From contig NC_046679.1 in the NCBI RefSeq assembly GCF_009870125.1, positions 26,536,001 to 26,600,000 on the forward strand: DNA of 64,000 bases, read 5' to 3'. Every line of letters begins with the position of its first letter. The stretch's first letter is position 1. Under the pieces are notes generated by a model. The model was not told the origin of the DNA, did no database searches, and saw nothing but the letters and a program-made list of their open reading frames with translations. The DNA is from Drosophila pseudoobscura (taxonomy: Eukaryota > Arthropoda > Insecta > Diptera > Drosophilidae). Positions 13,201 to 23,900 of the stretch are shown in pieces. The position numbers were made by a program, and so were the translations under genes.

Positions 13201-16200
13201 CTACTATGTAAGTGGCAGTCACAACAGCCCACAGTCTACCCCCCGATGGCCGATGGTCGATGGCTTTCGTCGGGCGGTGCAGCGCGGCACTTGACCTCCA
13301 AAACAATTGGCAGTGGTCTTTACCTTGCCTTGCCTTGCCCTGAATACCAACCATTTCTTGTAGCAATGTGCTCTTCTTCGAGAACGTGGTGTACATGTAT
13401 CGGCCTTAAGCTGGGGTCTCGAGAGAGAGCTATGTATAGCCTTTTATCATTAATCACTTAACAGGAAACTAACAAAACCAATAACTGTCTTTTGTTCACA
13501 GATGTATGGTCGTTATACCAAAGATTTAGGAGAATTCGCAAAGGATGAAGCCAGAAAACTCAAGCTACTCGAAAAGCGACGAAAGCAGGAAGACAAACAA
13601 CGGAATAAGGTAAACTTAAATAGAAACGTAAAAACATAAGAGTCCGCCCTCGAACCAATTAACTTGTGATCTCTCTTCGAAATGCAAACAATGTACATAT
13701 GAGATAAATCAATATTTAAGGTACAAATAATATCATATTGTGATAAGAGTAAGGCTTGCGCAAAACCCCAAAAATAGCTCAAAAGTAGATCGATCCTTTG
13801 CTAGGGTATTCTTGACACGCATCGGTTTATAAAGCAGCAGTGCTGGGATATGTTTACAGGAACTGCTAGGGACACAATCGACCAGAGCAAAGCATATATC
13901 ATCATGGATCTGGAGGCATACGGTGGCACGCCTGGGCGAGGACTGGGTCTTCTTGGCGTTACTAGGTATTATCATGGCCCTGCTCTCATTCATCATGGAC
14001 AAAGGCATATCTATATGTACAAATGGTAATTCAGCCAAATTCCCAAGTGAAAACACGCTGCTAACAATTCTTCATTTTCCTCTGAATTCTCTAGCGCGTA
14101 TCTGGCTCTATCGCGATCTGACGTCACATCCACTCATTCAATATATATCTTGGGTATCATTGCCGGTCTGTTTAATATTATTTTCTGCCGGCTTTGTGCA
14201 TCTCATCGCACCGCAAAGTATAGGTAAGTGTCCCACCAAAACGAACCCCAACTATTAGATAGTGTATTGTACGAGTATGTAGTTCTCATTTGTAGAGTAG
14301 CAATCATTGATTATGTGATTATTTGACGAGTATTATGAAGGGGGTTTTCCAAAATTGCATGAATTTTTTGCTTACTTACTTTACTTCTATGGTTCTATTG
14401 ATATAAACAGGAGGCAAACGAAAGGAGGCAAAAGATTAAGCCCGAGAATGCAAGAACAAAATACAGCAGTTGCGCGACCGAGACTGATCGCTGCTCGACT
14501 CGAGCGTCGTTTATTGTTGCGAATGCATGATATGAGAACAGATTAGATCCATTCCTTAAAAAGAGTTTAATCGTTAGATTGTTTTTGATTTGATAGAGGA
14601 TTACTTATAGGCGTACAAGTAGTACCACTGCACTCTGGCAGCTGCCCGCACCAAGCACACTTGCCACCAATCCAATTAATCCCATTGTCTATATGTTAAA
14701 TACTCGAACTAACACTAATACTTGAATTACTATACTTGAATGCTATACTAACCACTAAACTAAATAAACAAACAAACAATAACCACACTGCGCGTATGCT
14801 CAATGCAAATCTACATATATCTAAACTATGCTTAGGTTCCGGTATACCTGAAATGAAGACCATACTGCGTGGCGTTCAATTGAAAGAGTATCTCACATTT
14901 AAGACATTAGTGGCCAAGGTAATTGGTTTAACGGCAACTCTGGGCAGCGGTATGCCATTAGGAAAGGAAGTAAGTATAAAAATTGATATCACTCTCTGCA
15001 TGAAAATGCAATTTTTGGAAAATCTACAATACAAATCGTTTCTTTCGTTTCCTTTCGTTTCGTTTCGTTCCCCTATTTCCGTATCTCTCTATCCCCCCAG
15101 GGCCCTTTCGTACATATAGCAAGTATTGTAGCACAATTATTAAGTAAACTTGTCACATCATTCCAAGGCATATATGAGAATGAGTCGAGGAACTCTGAAA
15201 TGCTTGCGGCTGCCTGCGCCGTAGGCGTGGGTGCATGCTTTGCCGCGCCCGTTGGCGGTGAGTACCAACCATCCTCTCCCTGTGAAAAGTCCTAACTAAC
15301 CGGGCCGTCTCCTTCAGGTGTCCTTTTTAGCATTGAGGTCACCACAACGTACTTTGCAGTGCGCAATTATTGGCGTGGCTTCTTTGCTGCCGTGTGTGGT
15401 GCCACAGTCTTTCGACTGCTGGCGGTCTGGTTCCAGAATGCCGACACCGTGCGAGCCCTGTTCTTGACTAACTTCACCACCGAGTTCCCCTTCGATCCCC
15501 AGGAGCTATTTGTCTTTGCATTGATTGGGTGAGTGATATTCAATCGTAGACTTACCACCGATTTGCTGATTTCCGATTCCTCCACAGACTTGTCTGCGGT
15601 CTGGGTGGCGCTTCCTATGTCTGGGTCCATCGCCGCTATGTCCTCTTTATGCGCTCCAATAAGCGCATGAACAAGTTCCTGCAGAAAAAGTACGTACATC
15701 AATAATTACGGTATCAAAGGTATCAAAATTAATGTTCCATTTGCATGTACTTCCTGCTAGTCGGTTCCTGTATCCTGGATTCCTGGCCTTGCTAGTCTCC
15801 AGCATATCGTTTCCACTGGGCACTGGCCAGTTCCTGGCCGGGGAGCTCAGTACCCATGAGCAGGTCACCCAGCTCTTTAGCAATTTCACTTGGTCCCGCG
15901 ATGATCTGACCGTGGAGCAGGCGGCAGTTGTAACCCACTGGATGACCAGCTACACCAGTGTATTCGGCAATCTCGTCATTTATACTCTTTTCACGGTAGG
16001 TGCTCTTGCTCTGGAAGTAAAAAGAGTTTGCTTTACTAAACTGGAAATGGAAATCCCTTCTGCAGTTCATCTTCTCGATTGTTGCCTCCACGATACCGGT
16101 TCCATCGGGCATGTTCATTCCGGTTTTCAAGATCGGAGCCGGCTTTGGTCGTCTGGTGGGAGAGTTTATGGCGACGACATTTCCCCACGGAGTACGCTAT

Positions 16201-18897
16201 GGCGGACGCCTTTCCCCCATTATGCCCGGCGGATATGCCGTTGTTGGGGCCGCTGCCTTCTCTGGCTCCGTGACCCATACGGTGTCCGTGGCGGTGATTA
16301 TCTTCGAGATGACTGGACAGATCACCCATGTGGTGCCCGTGATGATTGCCGTACTGGTGGCCAACGCAGTGGCGGCGCTGCTCCAGCCCTCCATATACGA
16401 CAGTATTATATTGATTAAGAAGCTGCCGTACCTTCCCGATCTTCTGCCCTCGAGCTCCGGGATGTACAGCATATTTGTGGAGGACTTTATGGTGCGGGAC
16501 GTGAAGTATATATGGCACGGCATCTCCTACCAGAAGCTCAAAGAAGTCCTCAAGGCAAACAAGACACTGCGGTCCCTGCCATTGGTGGACAGCCCTGACA
16601 ACATGATCCTCCTGGGGTCCGTGCAGCGCTACGAGCTAATCAAAATGATTGAGAAGCATATTGGCAGAGAGAAGCGCATGGAAGTGGCACAAAAATGGCA
16701 AAAGGAGGCCGAGGAGCGGGCCCTTGAGGAGGAGAAGAAAAAGCAAGAGGTCGAGCTCAGAATGCGGCGTCCCTCGCGCTTTGAAGTACTCCCAGCCCCG
16801 GATATCCTGAGTTTGCGACAGATTGCAAACGATGAAATGCTTCCGCCCAAGAAGCGTGCCGAAACGATGCACAGCTCGCTCACTCCCAGGAAATCCATCC
16901 TGAAGAAGACAAACTCCTTTAATCTCAAGACGTACGCCCCCGCTGCCCTGCACCACAGTCCGAGCATCACGCCGTACACGACGATAACCGGCAACTCCGA
17001 GTTCCGCATCCGCTCCGCCTTCGAGGCGATCTTCAAGAAGTCGACCACCCTCCAGGACGTCCAGCCCGATGCCGAAACGGGCTCTCTCTCGCCAGCTGCC
17101 AGCACCAATGAGGTCGAAGTACAGCAGCGCACTGTTACTCCCAGCACACCGGGTGTCTCGAAAAAGGTTCAGCTGGTGAGTGTGCTTTTCTTTTACCGAC
17201 CTCCCGTCGGGGGGTAACACTTGGGTTTTGGGTCCTCAACATTTCATCAAAGAATGAGCTTTACAATACTTACAAGCAAGCACAAAATAATTGGAATTTC
17301 GTAACAGATCAAATTATGCTGGTAAGTAGCGTCATTAACGGTTCACTTATTTGTAGTCGGTGTGTCTGTGTAGCACCTATATCTGTGTCTGTATCTGTAT
17401 CTGTGACTAACCCAATTTAATATCTGCAAGCAAGTAAATCCTATCTCTACGGATAAACCTGAACAACTAAACAATATGGTATGGCGCATTGCATTCTGTG
17501 ATATGATCCGCAATTCATTTCCCTTCACCACTTAACAAGATCCCAGTCCACACAAAAGTCTATGTAAATTCAAAAACAGATCCAATTCTTCTCCCAAAAA
17601 AAAAGAAACCCTTTCAAACAATCAATATGATTTGTGAGCTATGTGTCAATATTAATCCGTGCAAATGTTTCGCTTTTCTGAAAGCCGGCTGAGAAGGATA
17701 TCAACGAAGTTTTAGTCACAAATGGGGATAGTGATGGGGATACATTTAATTCAAGTAAATTTCCTTGTAAAGAAGTGCTCGGGGATCAGGCCAGCATTAG
17801 ACACAAGACAAATAAAGTGTCGGATGTGATTGCCGGAATGCCGTTTATGGTGCAGGTCTCTTCGGATGGGACGAATATGCAGGAGCCAAAGAAAAAGGCA
17901 ACAAAGATTCGATTTTCTGATGAAAATACGAGCAAATTAAACGAGAATTCCGAAACGATAAGTCCAGAAACAGAGGGAGAGGTTAGTGGAAATGTTTGCT
18001 AATATTTGTTTAAGGAGTACCTCCATAAAGCTTGTGTGTATCTGTACCTATCTATAGTCCACAACTAACTCACAATTAAAACAAATCCAATTTCTATTCT
18101 ATCTGTTTTTTCTCTCATTGTAATAACCATACCAAACACACACACAAAAAAGACAAACAAGCCCTTTCAAAAGACGAAGTCCGTGCAATTGGTATGTGAT
18201 TTAAAATCCCAGACAGAAGATCCACTCCATTCCACTCCAGACAATGCAATACATTTTTGAATACGCTTTCTATTACAGCCCAGGGAGCGGGTTATTGACA
18301 TGTCGCCCGAGGACCAGAAGAAGTGGGAGCTCGAGGAAATGTTGATGCCCGTCGATTTGCAGAAGGCGAACGTGCACATAGATCCATCACCGTTTCAGCT
18401 GGTAGAACGCACCTCAATACTTAAGGTTCATTCATTATTCTCGATGGTTGGCATCAATCATGCGTATGTCACAAAGATCGGAAGACTTGTGGGTGTTGTC
18501 GGACTTAAAGAGGTACACACAGTCTTTACAAATGGATATTTGTATTATCTAATACCTTGAATTTTTAACTTATATTTTAAAGCTGCGAAAGGCCATTGAA
18601 GACATCAATAGCAATAGTTTTGTGGTTGCCACACGCGACGATGAAACTGCGCCTGAAACTGAGACCAAGACAGCTGTGGAAAAGCCATTGCTGGCGTTGA
18701 ATGCCAGTGATAAGGCTGTGGATATGACGGTAACGTCGATGGACTCGGCTCTGTCGAATTCGGAAAACTGTTCCGACATCGAAATGGAACACATAAAGCA
18801 CATGGAAGTGAAGCCATCATCGGTGACCCTCACTCATGAGACGACATCTGCATCGAAGGACACAAATACCACAGAAAATGGCAATCATCAAACTTGA
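7074..18897 (+). CDS. ClC-a: ClC-a, ClC-2-type voltage-gated chloride channel
   Basis: Common exons: 13502-13609, 13860-14025, 14095-14223, 14836-14969, 15101-15257, 15318-15528, 15588-15689, 15761-15995, 16066-17175, then 17253-17321, 17685-17981, 18153-18191, 18279-18512, 18583-18897. One of three first exons joins at 13502. With exon 10820-11140 and all later exons the protein is 1208 residues. ClC hallmarks are present: GSGIPE, GKEGPFVH with the gating glutamate, and PSGMFIP, all chloride-selectivity motifs. CBS1 lies at the end of exon 16066-17175 (VEDFMVRDV onward) and CBS2 in 18279-18600 ([10 protein letters not shown] onward). This is an inward-rectifying plasma-membrane Cl- channel; in the fly it is known from Malpighian stellate cells and glia. 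Exons between CBS1 and CBS2 all have phase 0, so they can be skipped freely. An RFxV motif lies in the linker (see findings). Confidence 0.96.
7278..10819 (+). other. ClC-a intron between first exons 1 and 2
   Basis: AT-rich intron with only short, poorly supported frames (for example 8896-9204 on plus and 9377-9676 on minus). The likely promoter of first exon 2 lies near its end, where an Initiator-like TTCAGTTCG has its A at 10622. No TATA box is visible at the proper distance. Confidence 0.55.
10820..11140 (+). CDS. ClC-a: ClC-a alternative first coding exon 2
   Basis: ATG at 10820 ([15 protein letters not shown]), 107 codons, ending GYIDTL at the donor CTT|GTAAGC in phase 0. The frame is open upstream only through a TTG, so 10820 is the sensible start. 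The exon carries a basic/acidic stretch ([15 protein letters not shown]) and a Ser/Asp cluster (DSDSSDDDD), a typical CK2 context. This N-terminus matches what I remember of the main D. melanogaster ClC-a isoform. Confidence 0.88.
11141..12958 (+). other. ClC-a intron between first exons 2 and 3
   Basis: AT-rich; the 217-residue minus-strand frame across 11040-11693 overlaps exon 2 and has no coding character. A TTCAGTTCAGTTTC sequence at about 12424-12437 is an Initiator-like candidate for first exon 3. Confidence 0.5.
12959..13207 (+). CDS. ClC-a: ClC-a alternative first coding exon 3
   Basis: ATG at 12959 ([16 protein letters not shown]), 83 codons, ending IEAFYY at the donor TAT|GTAAGT in phase 0. 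It lies only 294 bp before the common exon at 13502. Acidic and charged, with no membrane segment, it gives a third cytosolic N-terminus. Codon use is strongly coding-like (GAGGAG, CGCGAG), which supports it as real exon rather than intron. Confidence 0.82.
17253..17321 (+). CDS. ClC-a: ClC-a cassette exon of 23 codons
   Basis: Flanked by AAAG| at 17252 and a strong donor |GTAAGT at 17322, phase 0 on both sides, encoding [16 protein letters not shown] and seven more residues. It lies between the CBS1-containing exon and exon 17685. Including or skipping it keeps the frame, so it is probably a facultative insert in the inter-CBS linker. Confidence 0.65.
17685..17981 (+). CDS. ClC-a: ClC-a inter-CBS linker exon
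   Basis: Ninety-nine codons, phase 0 at both ends (AAAG|CCGGCT; GAG|GTTAGT). The sequence is hydrophilic, and includes [15 protein letters not shown], a K-I-R-F match to the PP1 RVxF docking pattern with acidic residues behind it. It sits between CBS1 and CBS2 and looks facultative. Confidence 0.68.
18153..18191 (+). CDS. ClC-a: ClC-a 13-codon micro-exon
   Basis: Thirty-nine bases in phase 0 (AAAAAAG|ACAAAC to CAATTG|GTATGT) encoding [13 protein letters not shown], a short basic insert before CBS2. It is supported by both splice sites and frame only; whether it is used cannot be told from sequence. Confidence 0.55.
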
Positions 18898-19094
18898 AAC
18901 GAAACCGATGAAGATGAAAGATGAAAGAGCTCTAAAGATAGAATATTTAGCACTACAATCAATATATGTATGTATAGTATGTAATACGTGTTTGTAAAGA
19001 TCAGTTAAAGTCTATTTATAATAAGTGCAGTCATCGAAAGTTATTATGTATTTATATCTCGCTAGTTCATAAAATGACAAAGATATCGTGATTT
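18898..19094 (+). other. ClC-a 3' UTR
   Basis: Follows the TGA at 18895. No AATAAA is evident until 19238, so the ClC-a mRNA may run into the downstream small gene. Confidence 0.45.
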
Positions 19095-19843
19095 ATGTTT
19101 AAGTTGAAAGAGGAAGGAACAAGTGTCATCGCCTTTGTGTGTATTGTCGAAGGGCAGTAAGTGCCTTAGAATTTATATTCAATGTGCCAAATGGCGTTCC
19201 AAACCAAACCAAACCCAACCCCACATACTATCAACAAATAAAATAGTCAATTCCACTTAAATTGTACATTTTCCACTGCGATGACATGAGAACAAAAAGA
19301 AAGAAGCACCCGCTCAGTGCTCGCTGCGATGACATTTTGGGACTATCTTGGAAACTGCAATGCAAGGGCACATATCCGTACGACGTGAAACTGAAATATG
19401 GCAATCGACTAGTTTCAATTCAAGATCCATATAGTATTCACCACATGCAACCTGACAAGTATCTGGTAACGATGGGAAAGAGTAGATTGCAAACAGCCCC
19501 GACTGTGACAATGTCGCGCGAAGGATTCCTTGATGAAAACAAGAGGAAAATTCAGAATTTAGATTACCTTGCATGCGTTCCATACAGGTTGCGCTTCACG
19601 GAGGAACTTGTCCATGACTGCAAGGGTCACATCGATGGCTACGCACAATTTTCGGTCCTAAATTATGCAGAGCTTACTAAAGGTCGAAAAATGCATGATT
19701 GTCGTACTTGTACGACGTATGACGAACTTCACAATGAAACTTACATTTCCAACGCCAGTTCCTTGGACAGACTGCAATGGTGGCCATTGTTTCTGCTGGG
19801 ATGGATCCTTTTGGTAACGATATACAGCAGTCTGAGAAAATAA
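19095..19843 (+). CDS. Small one-pass membrane protein of unknown function
   Basis: I do not recognise this gene. The main frame has its first ATG at 19286 and a TAA at 19841. It contains about seven cysteines (WKLQCKG, DYLACVPY, VHDCKG, MHDCRTC), two N-glycosylation sequons (NET, NAS) and a C-terminal hydrophobic segment (WPLFLLGWILLVTIY) followed by a short basic tail. That is a type I membrane or secretory topology but without a signal peptide. A possible first exon is 19095-19156 (MFKLKEEGTSVIAFVCIVEG, strong donor CA|GTAAGT). It joins AG| at 19290 in phase and would supply a short hydrophobic leader. Start choice is therefore open between 19095 (spliced) and 19286. The Cys and Tyr pattern is vaguely immunoglobulin-like; that is only an impression. 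AATAAA overlaps the stop region at about 19840. Confidence 0.55.
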
Positions 19844-20129
19844 ACAAAAATTGTAACACAAATTGCATGTGAAAATTGCGTCCAAATTCGAAAATCACTT
19901 TTACCAACCAAATGGTTTCCATTTTCACACTTTTGAACACTCGCAACCGTTAAACTAAATAAACAATTAATGCACTTGTTGCTTTGTGTTTGTTTAACCC
20001 GCGTCTTAGCGCACTTAAGCCCCCTCCATTTAAATAGTTTAACTACTTGAGGCATATGGCGGAAAATATTAACGATTGTGAATTCTTCTTGTAGATTCAT
20101 GCCATCTTTCGTCTGAACTTAAAAAAACC

Positions 20130-20215
20130 ACGATATCTTTCACCTGAACTGCGCTAAAATGATTATTTTTATATTATTTTCAGTGGAATATTAAAATACC
20201 CCCTTGGGTTAATTG
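20130..20215 (+). repeat. Dispersed element, copy A (inverse of 52285-52360)
   Basis: Three blocks are shared in order with the reverse complement of 52278-52356: CTTTCACCTG-ACTGCGC, CTAAAATGATTA and TGGAATATT..AATACCC..CTTGG, followed in both by GGGTTAAT. The spacers between them are of similar length but diverged. This copy stands just upstream of the Sbf DRE. Confidence 0.75.
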
Positions 20216-20263
20216 TTTTCCGCCAATTTTGATGTTTGAATTCTTGTCAATCGGGTAAACGGT

Positions 20264-20280
20264 TATCGATACTATCGACT
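20264..20280 (+). promoter_or_regulatory. DRE / BEAF-type element upstream of Sbf
   Basis: A perfect TATCGATA at 20264-20271 is followed by a second partial site, CTATCGAC. An E-box CAGCTG lies about 60 bp further on, and there is no TATA box. This is the usual make-up of a housekeeping, dispersed-type promoter in Drosophila, fitting a broadly expressed gene such as Sbf. Confidence 0.6.
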
Positions 20281-20902
20281 AGTGATGAGAGCAACACAAA
20301 AATACCGACACGGGAAATTGGTATTTTCCATCAGCTGATTCAACCAGTGCTGGAAAATTGTTGTCATCTGTGTATTGTATCTGTTCGTAATTTTTTATTA
20401 ATAATATTTATTATAATTAAACTGTTAGAACTGCGCTCATTTTGATAGAGTCAGCCGCCTCCAGCACGTGCGTTAACAAATCTGTGTGTGTTGTGTTCTA
20501 TTTGCTGGCGTGTGCACAATGTAGCGTGCACCGTAGCTCTTTTGCGTGGCGGGGTGTGGTTGAAAAGAAGTTGAAAGAATATAAACCAGTGGAAGACTCT
20601 GAGAATCGGCAATAACAATTTCCTCAGTCGATGTGGGCTATAATTTATGCCAAAACCGAGAGCCCAGCTACGTGCTTCGTTTAGTGAATGTTAATTTGGT
20701 CATTTTGATGATGCAAAATTGAAGACGAGACGGCGCTCGCTCTGTTGTGTATGTGTGTGGTGGCCTAAGCACCTGATTATGTGAAAACAACATAAAACAT
20801 TTGGTTTTCTTATGTTTGTTACTTATTTACTCCATAGGTTCGACTTTAAAGAGAAATAACAAGTCAGGTGGGTCAGTATAGACCGGCAATGTGCTTTTCG
20901 AG

Positions 20903-23900
20903 ATGTCCCGGCTTGCTGATTACTTTGTAATTGTTGGCTACGACAGCGATAAAGAGAGTAAGTACAGATGTTTAGCAATGCAATATATAAAAAGTGACAT
21001 ATTTTCGTTGCAGAGACTGCCAGCAATGTGTGTGGGCAGCCAATATGCGGAAAAATTGTTCAACGCTTTCCCGAGAAAGATTGGTCCGACACTCCGTTTA
21101 TCGACGGCATTGAATGGGTGCGTCTTGTATTTCCTTCTTTCGTTTTCGTTTCGTTCCACATACAAATACATACAGAAATAGTGATAGTGATACACACTGG
21201 TTGTATATTTTATCTTTTTTTCAATAGTTCTGCCAGCCCCTGGGATGGAATTTATCGTATGAAAAACAAGAGCCCAAATTTTTCATTTCTGTTCTCACCG
21301 ACATCGATGCCAATAAGCATTATTGTGCGTGCCTGAGCTTTCACGAGACGCTGGCCATCACGCAGACCAGAAGCGTCGACGATGAGGATGAGACCATAGG
21401 CGGCAGCAGCAGCAGGCTGCTGGGCGCGGTAGCCTCGCTGGAATCGGGTTCGGCTATCGCTGAAGCGACATCTCAAAATACACACCACAGCGTCATGTAT
21501 GCCCCAAAGTGTTTGGTGCTCATATCGCGCCTGGACTGTGCCGAGACCTTTAAAGTAAGGAAAAGACTGAAAGTCTCAACACACAACATTCTTAACGTTC
21601 TCTTCTGTTGTTGCAGAATTGCCTGGGGACGATGTACACGGTGTACATTGAGAATTTGTCGTATGCCATGGAGACACTGATAGGAAACATCCTTGGGTGC
21701 ATTCAAGTGCCGCCCGCGGGAGGGCCGCAAGTCAGGTTCTCGATTGGAGCAGGGGACAAGCAATCGCTTCAGCCGCCGCAAAGTTCCTCGCTGCCCACGA
21801 CCGGAAGTGGCGTGCACTTTCTTTTCAAGCAACTTGGCATTAAGAATGTCCTCATACTGCTCTGCGCGGTGATGACCGAAAACAAAATCCTTTTCCTCTC
21901 GAAATGCTACTGGCACTTGACGGAGAGCTGCAAGGCTTTGGTGGCTCTGATGTACCCCTTTCGATACACGCACGTCTACATACCCATTCTGCCGGCACCT
22001 CTCACCGAAGTCCTGTCCACGCCCACGCCCTTCATTATGGGAGTACACAGCTCGCTGCAAACTGAAATTACGGATCTCCTGGATGTTATTGTCGTCGATT
22101 TAGACGGCGGTCTCGTTACCATTCCAGAAGCCCTCACACCCCCAGTGCCCATTCTGCCATCGCCTCTGTGGGAGCAGACGCAGAATCTGCTCAGTATGAT
22201 ACTCTTCCCGAACCTGGCGCAGGCGGATCTCGCGTTTCCCACCCAAGAGCGCCCGGCCGTCTTGGCCAAGACAGATGCCCAGATCGACAAGGAACTTCGT
22301 GCCATTTTCATGCGACTTTTCGCCCAGCTGCTGCAAGGCTATCGCTCTTGCCTGACCATAATTCGGATCCATCCGAAGACGGTCATCACCTTTCACAAAG
22401 CTGGTTTTCTGGGCGCTCGCGATCTGATCGAGAGCGAGTTCCTGTTTCGCGTCCTGGACAGCATGTTCTTTACGACGTTTGTCAACGAGCGAGGACCCCC
22501 TTGGCGTGCCTCAGATGCGTGGGATGAACTCTACAGCTCAATGAACGAGCTGCTCAAACTGGAAGCTCAGAATCGGAATCTCGTAAGTAGAGGAGTTGGG
22601 AGAGGAGAGCCTTGCTAAATCCAACTGGAATATTTCTGTTGCAGATAATACCACATATCCAGGAACTGGGACGCACTCTCTTTGATAATGAGAGCTCCTT
22701 TGCGCACAGCAATTATGCGCAGAAGGTTTTGCGCCCACCGGAGGGAGCCTTTCAGCGCATACATCAGCCCTCTTTTCCGCGCATAAGTGTGGAAAAGGTG
22801 GAGTTGATTATTCAGGAGGGGATCCGAAAGAATGGCGGGGCTCAGCGCTTCCATGTTACGCGAAATCAGCATCGGATCATTCCCATGGGACCAAGGCTGC
22901 CCGAGGCTCTAGATGTGCGTCCAAATGTGCAGAACTCGGCCCGTCGACTGGAGGTGCTGCGCACGTGTGTGTCATATATCTTTGAGAATCGGATCGCAGA
23001 TGCCAGGAAGCTGCTGCCCGCTGTTATGCGCACGCTCAAGCATCGAGATGCGAGGTTGATCCTCTGCAGGGAGCTCTTTGGCTACGTGCATGGCAACAAA
23101 GCGATCCTGGACCATCAGCAGTTCGAGTTGGTGCTGAGATTCATGAACAAGGCGCTGCAGAATTCCTCTGGCGTGGATGAATACACAGTGGCAGCGGCTC
23201 TCCTGCCCATGTCTACCATTTTCTGTCGAAAACTATCCACGGGCGTGGTTCAGTTTGCATATACAGAGATACAGGATCATGGAATATGGAAGAATCTTCA
23301 GTTTTGGGAATCCACATTCTACCAGGACGTACAGGGCCAGATCAAGGCATTGTATCTGCTTCAGCGGCGCCAGAATGAGCACCACAAGGAAGCCAACTGT
23401 GTGCTGGACGAGGTGCCGCTGGAGGAGCCCACGGCCCTAGAGATTACAGCGGAACAACTGCGAAAGAGCCCCACCATCGAGGAGGATAAAAAGGCGGAGC
23501 TGGCCAAGTCCGAGGAGTCCACTTTGTACAGCCAGGCAATACACTTTGCCAACCGAATGGTCTCCCTGCTGATACCACTCGACGTCAATGTGGCCGCAGC
23601 CAGCAAGCCGAAGCCAGCCTTTCGCTTGGAGGAAAATCAGAGTGTTTCCAACAGGTGGGTGCCCCTTACTTAATTGTTTCCATCTCAATAATGCGCTACT
23701 GTTGCAGTATTTTGGGCTCCCACAGTCTGAGCGAACATTCTGACGAAGGATTCGAGGAGAACGATGCCCTGGAAATTGGTGTTACGGTTGGAAAAACAAT
23801 TTCACGCTTCATTGACTGCGTCTGCACAGAGGGGGGCGTCACATCGGAGCACATACGTAATCTGCACGACATGGTGCCGGGGGTGGTGCACATGCATATA

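Larger units (their letters stand above)
19844..20902 (+). other. Intergenic DNA and Sbf 5' region
   Basis: Contains the dispersed element at 20130-20215, the DRE at 20264 and the likely Sbf 5' UTR from about 20340 on. Small frames here (for example 19741-20100 minus and 20236-20445 plus) have no coding character. Confidence 0.5.

Noticed and set aside
16036-17220. Minus-strand frames opposite the ClC-a exon
   Set aside because: Shadows of the CBS1-containing exon, which has the family motifs.
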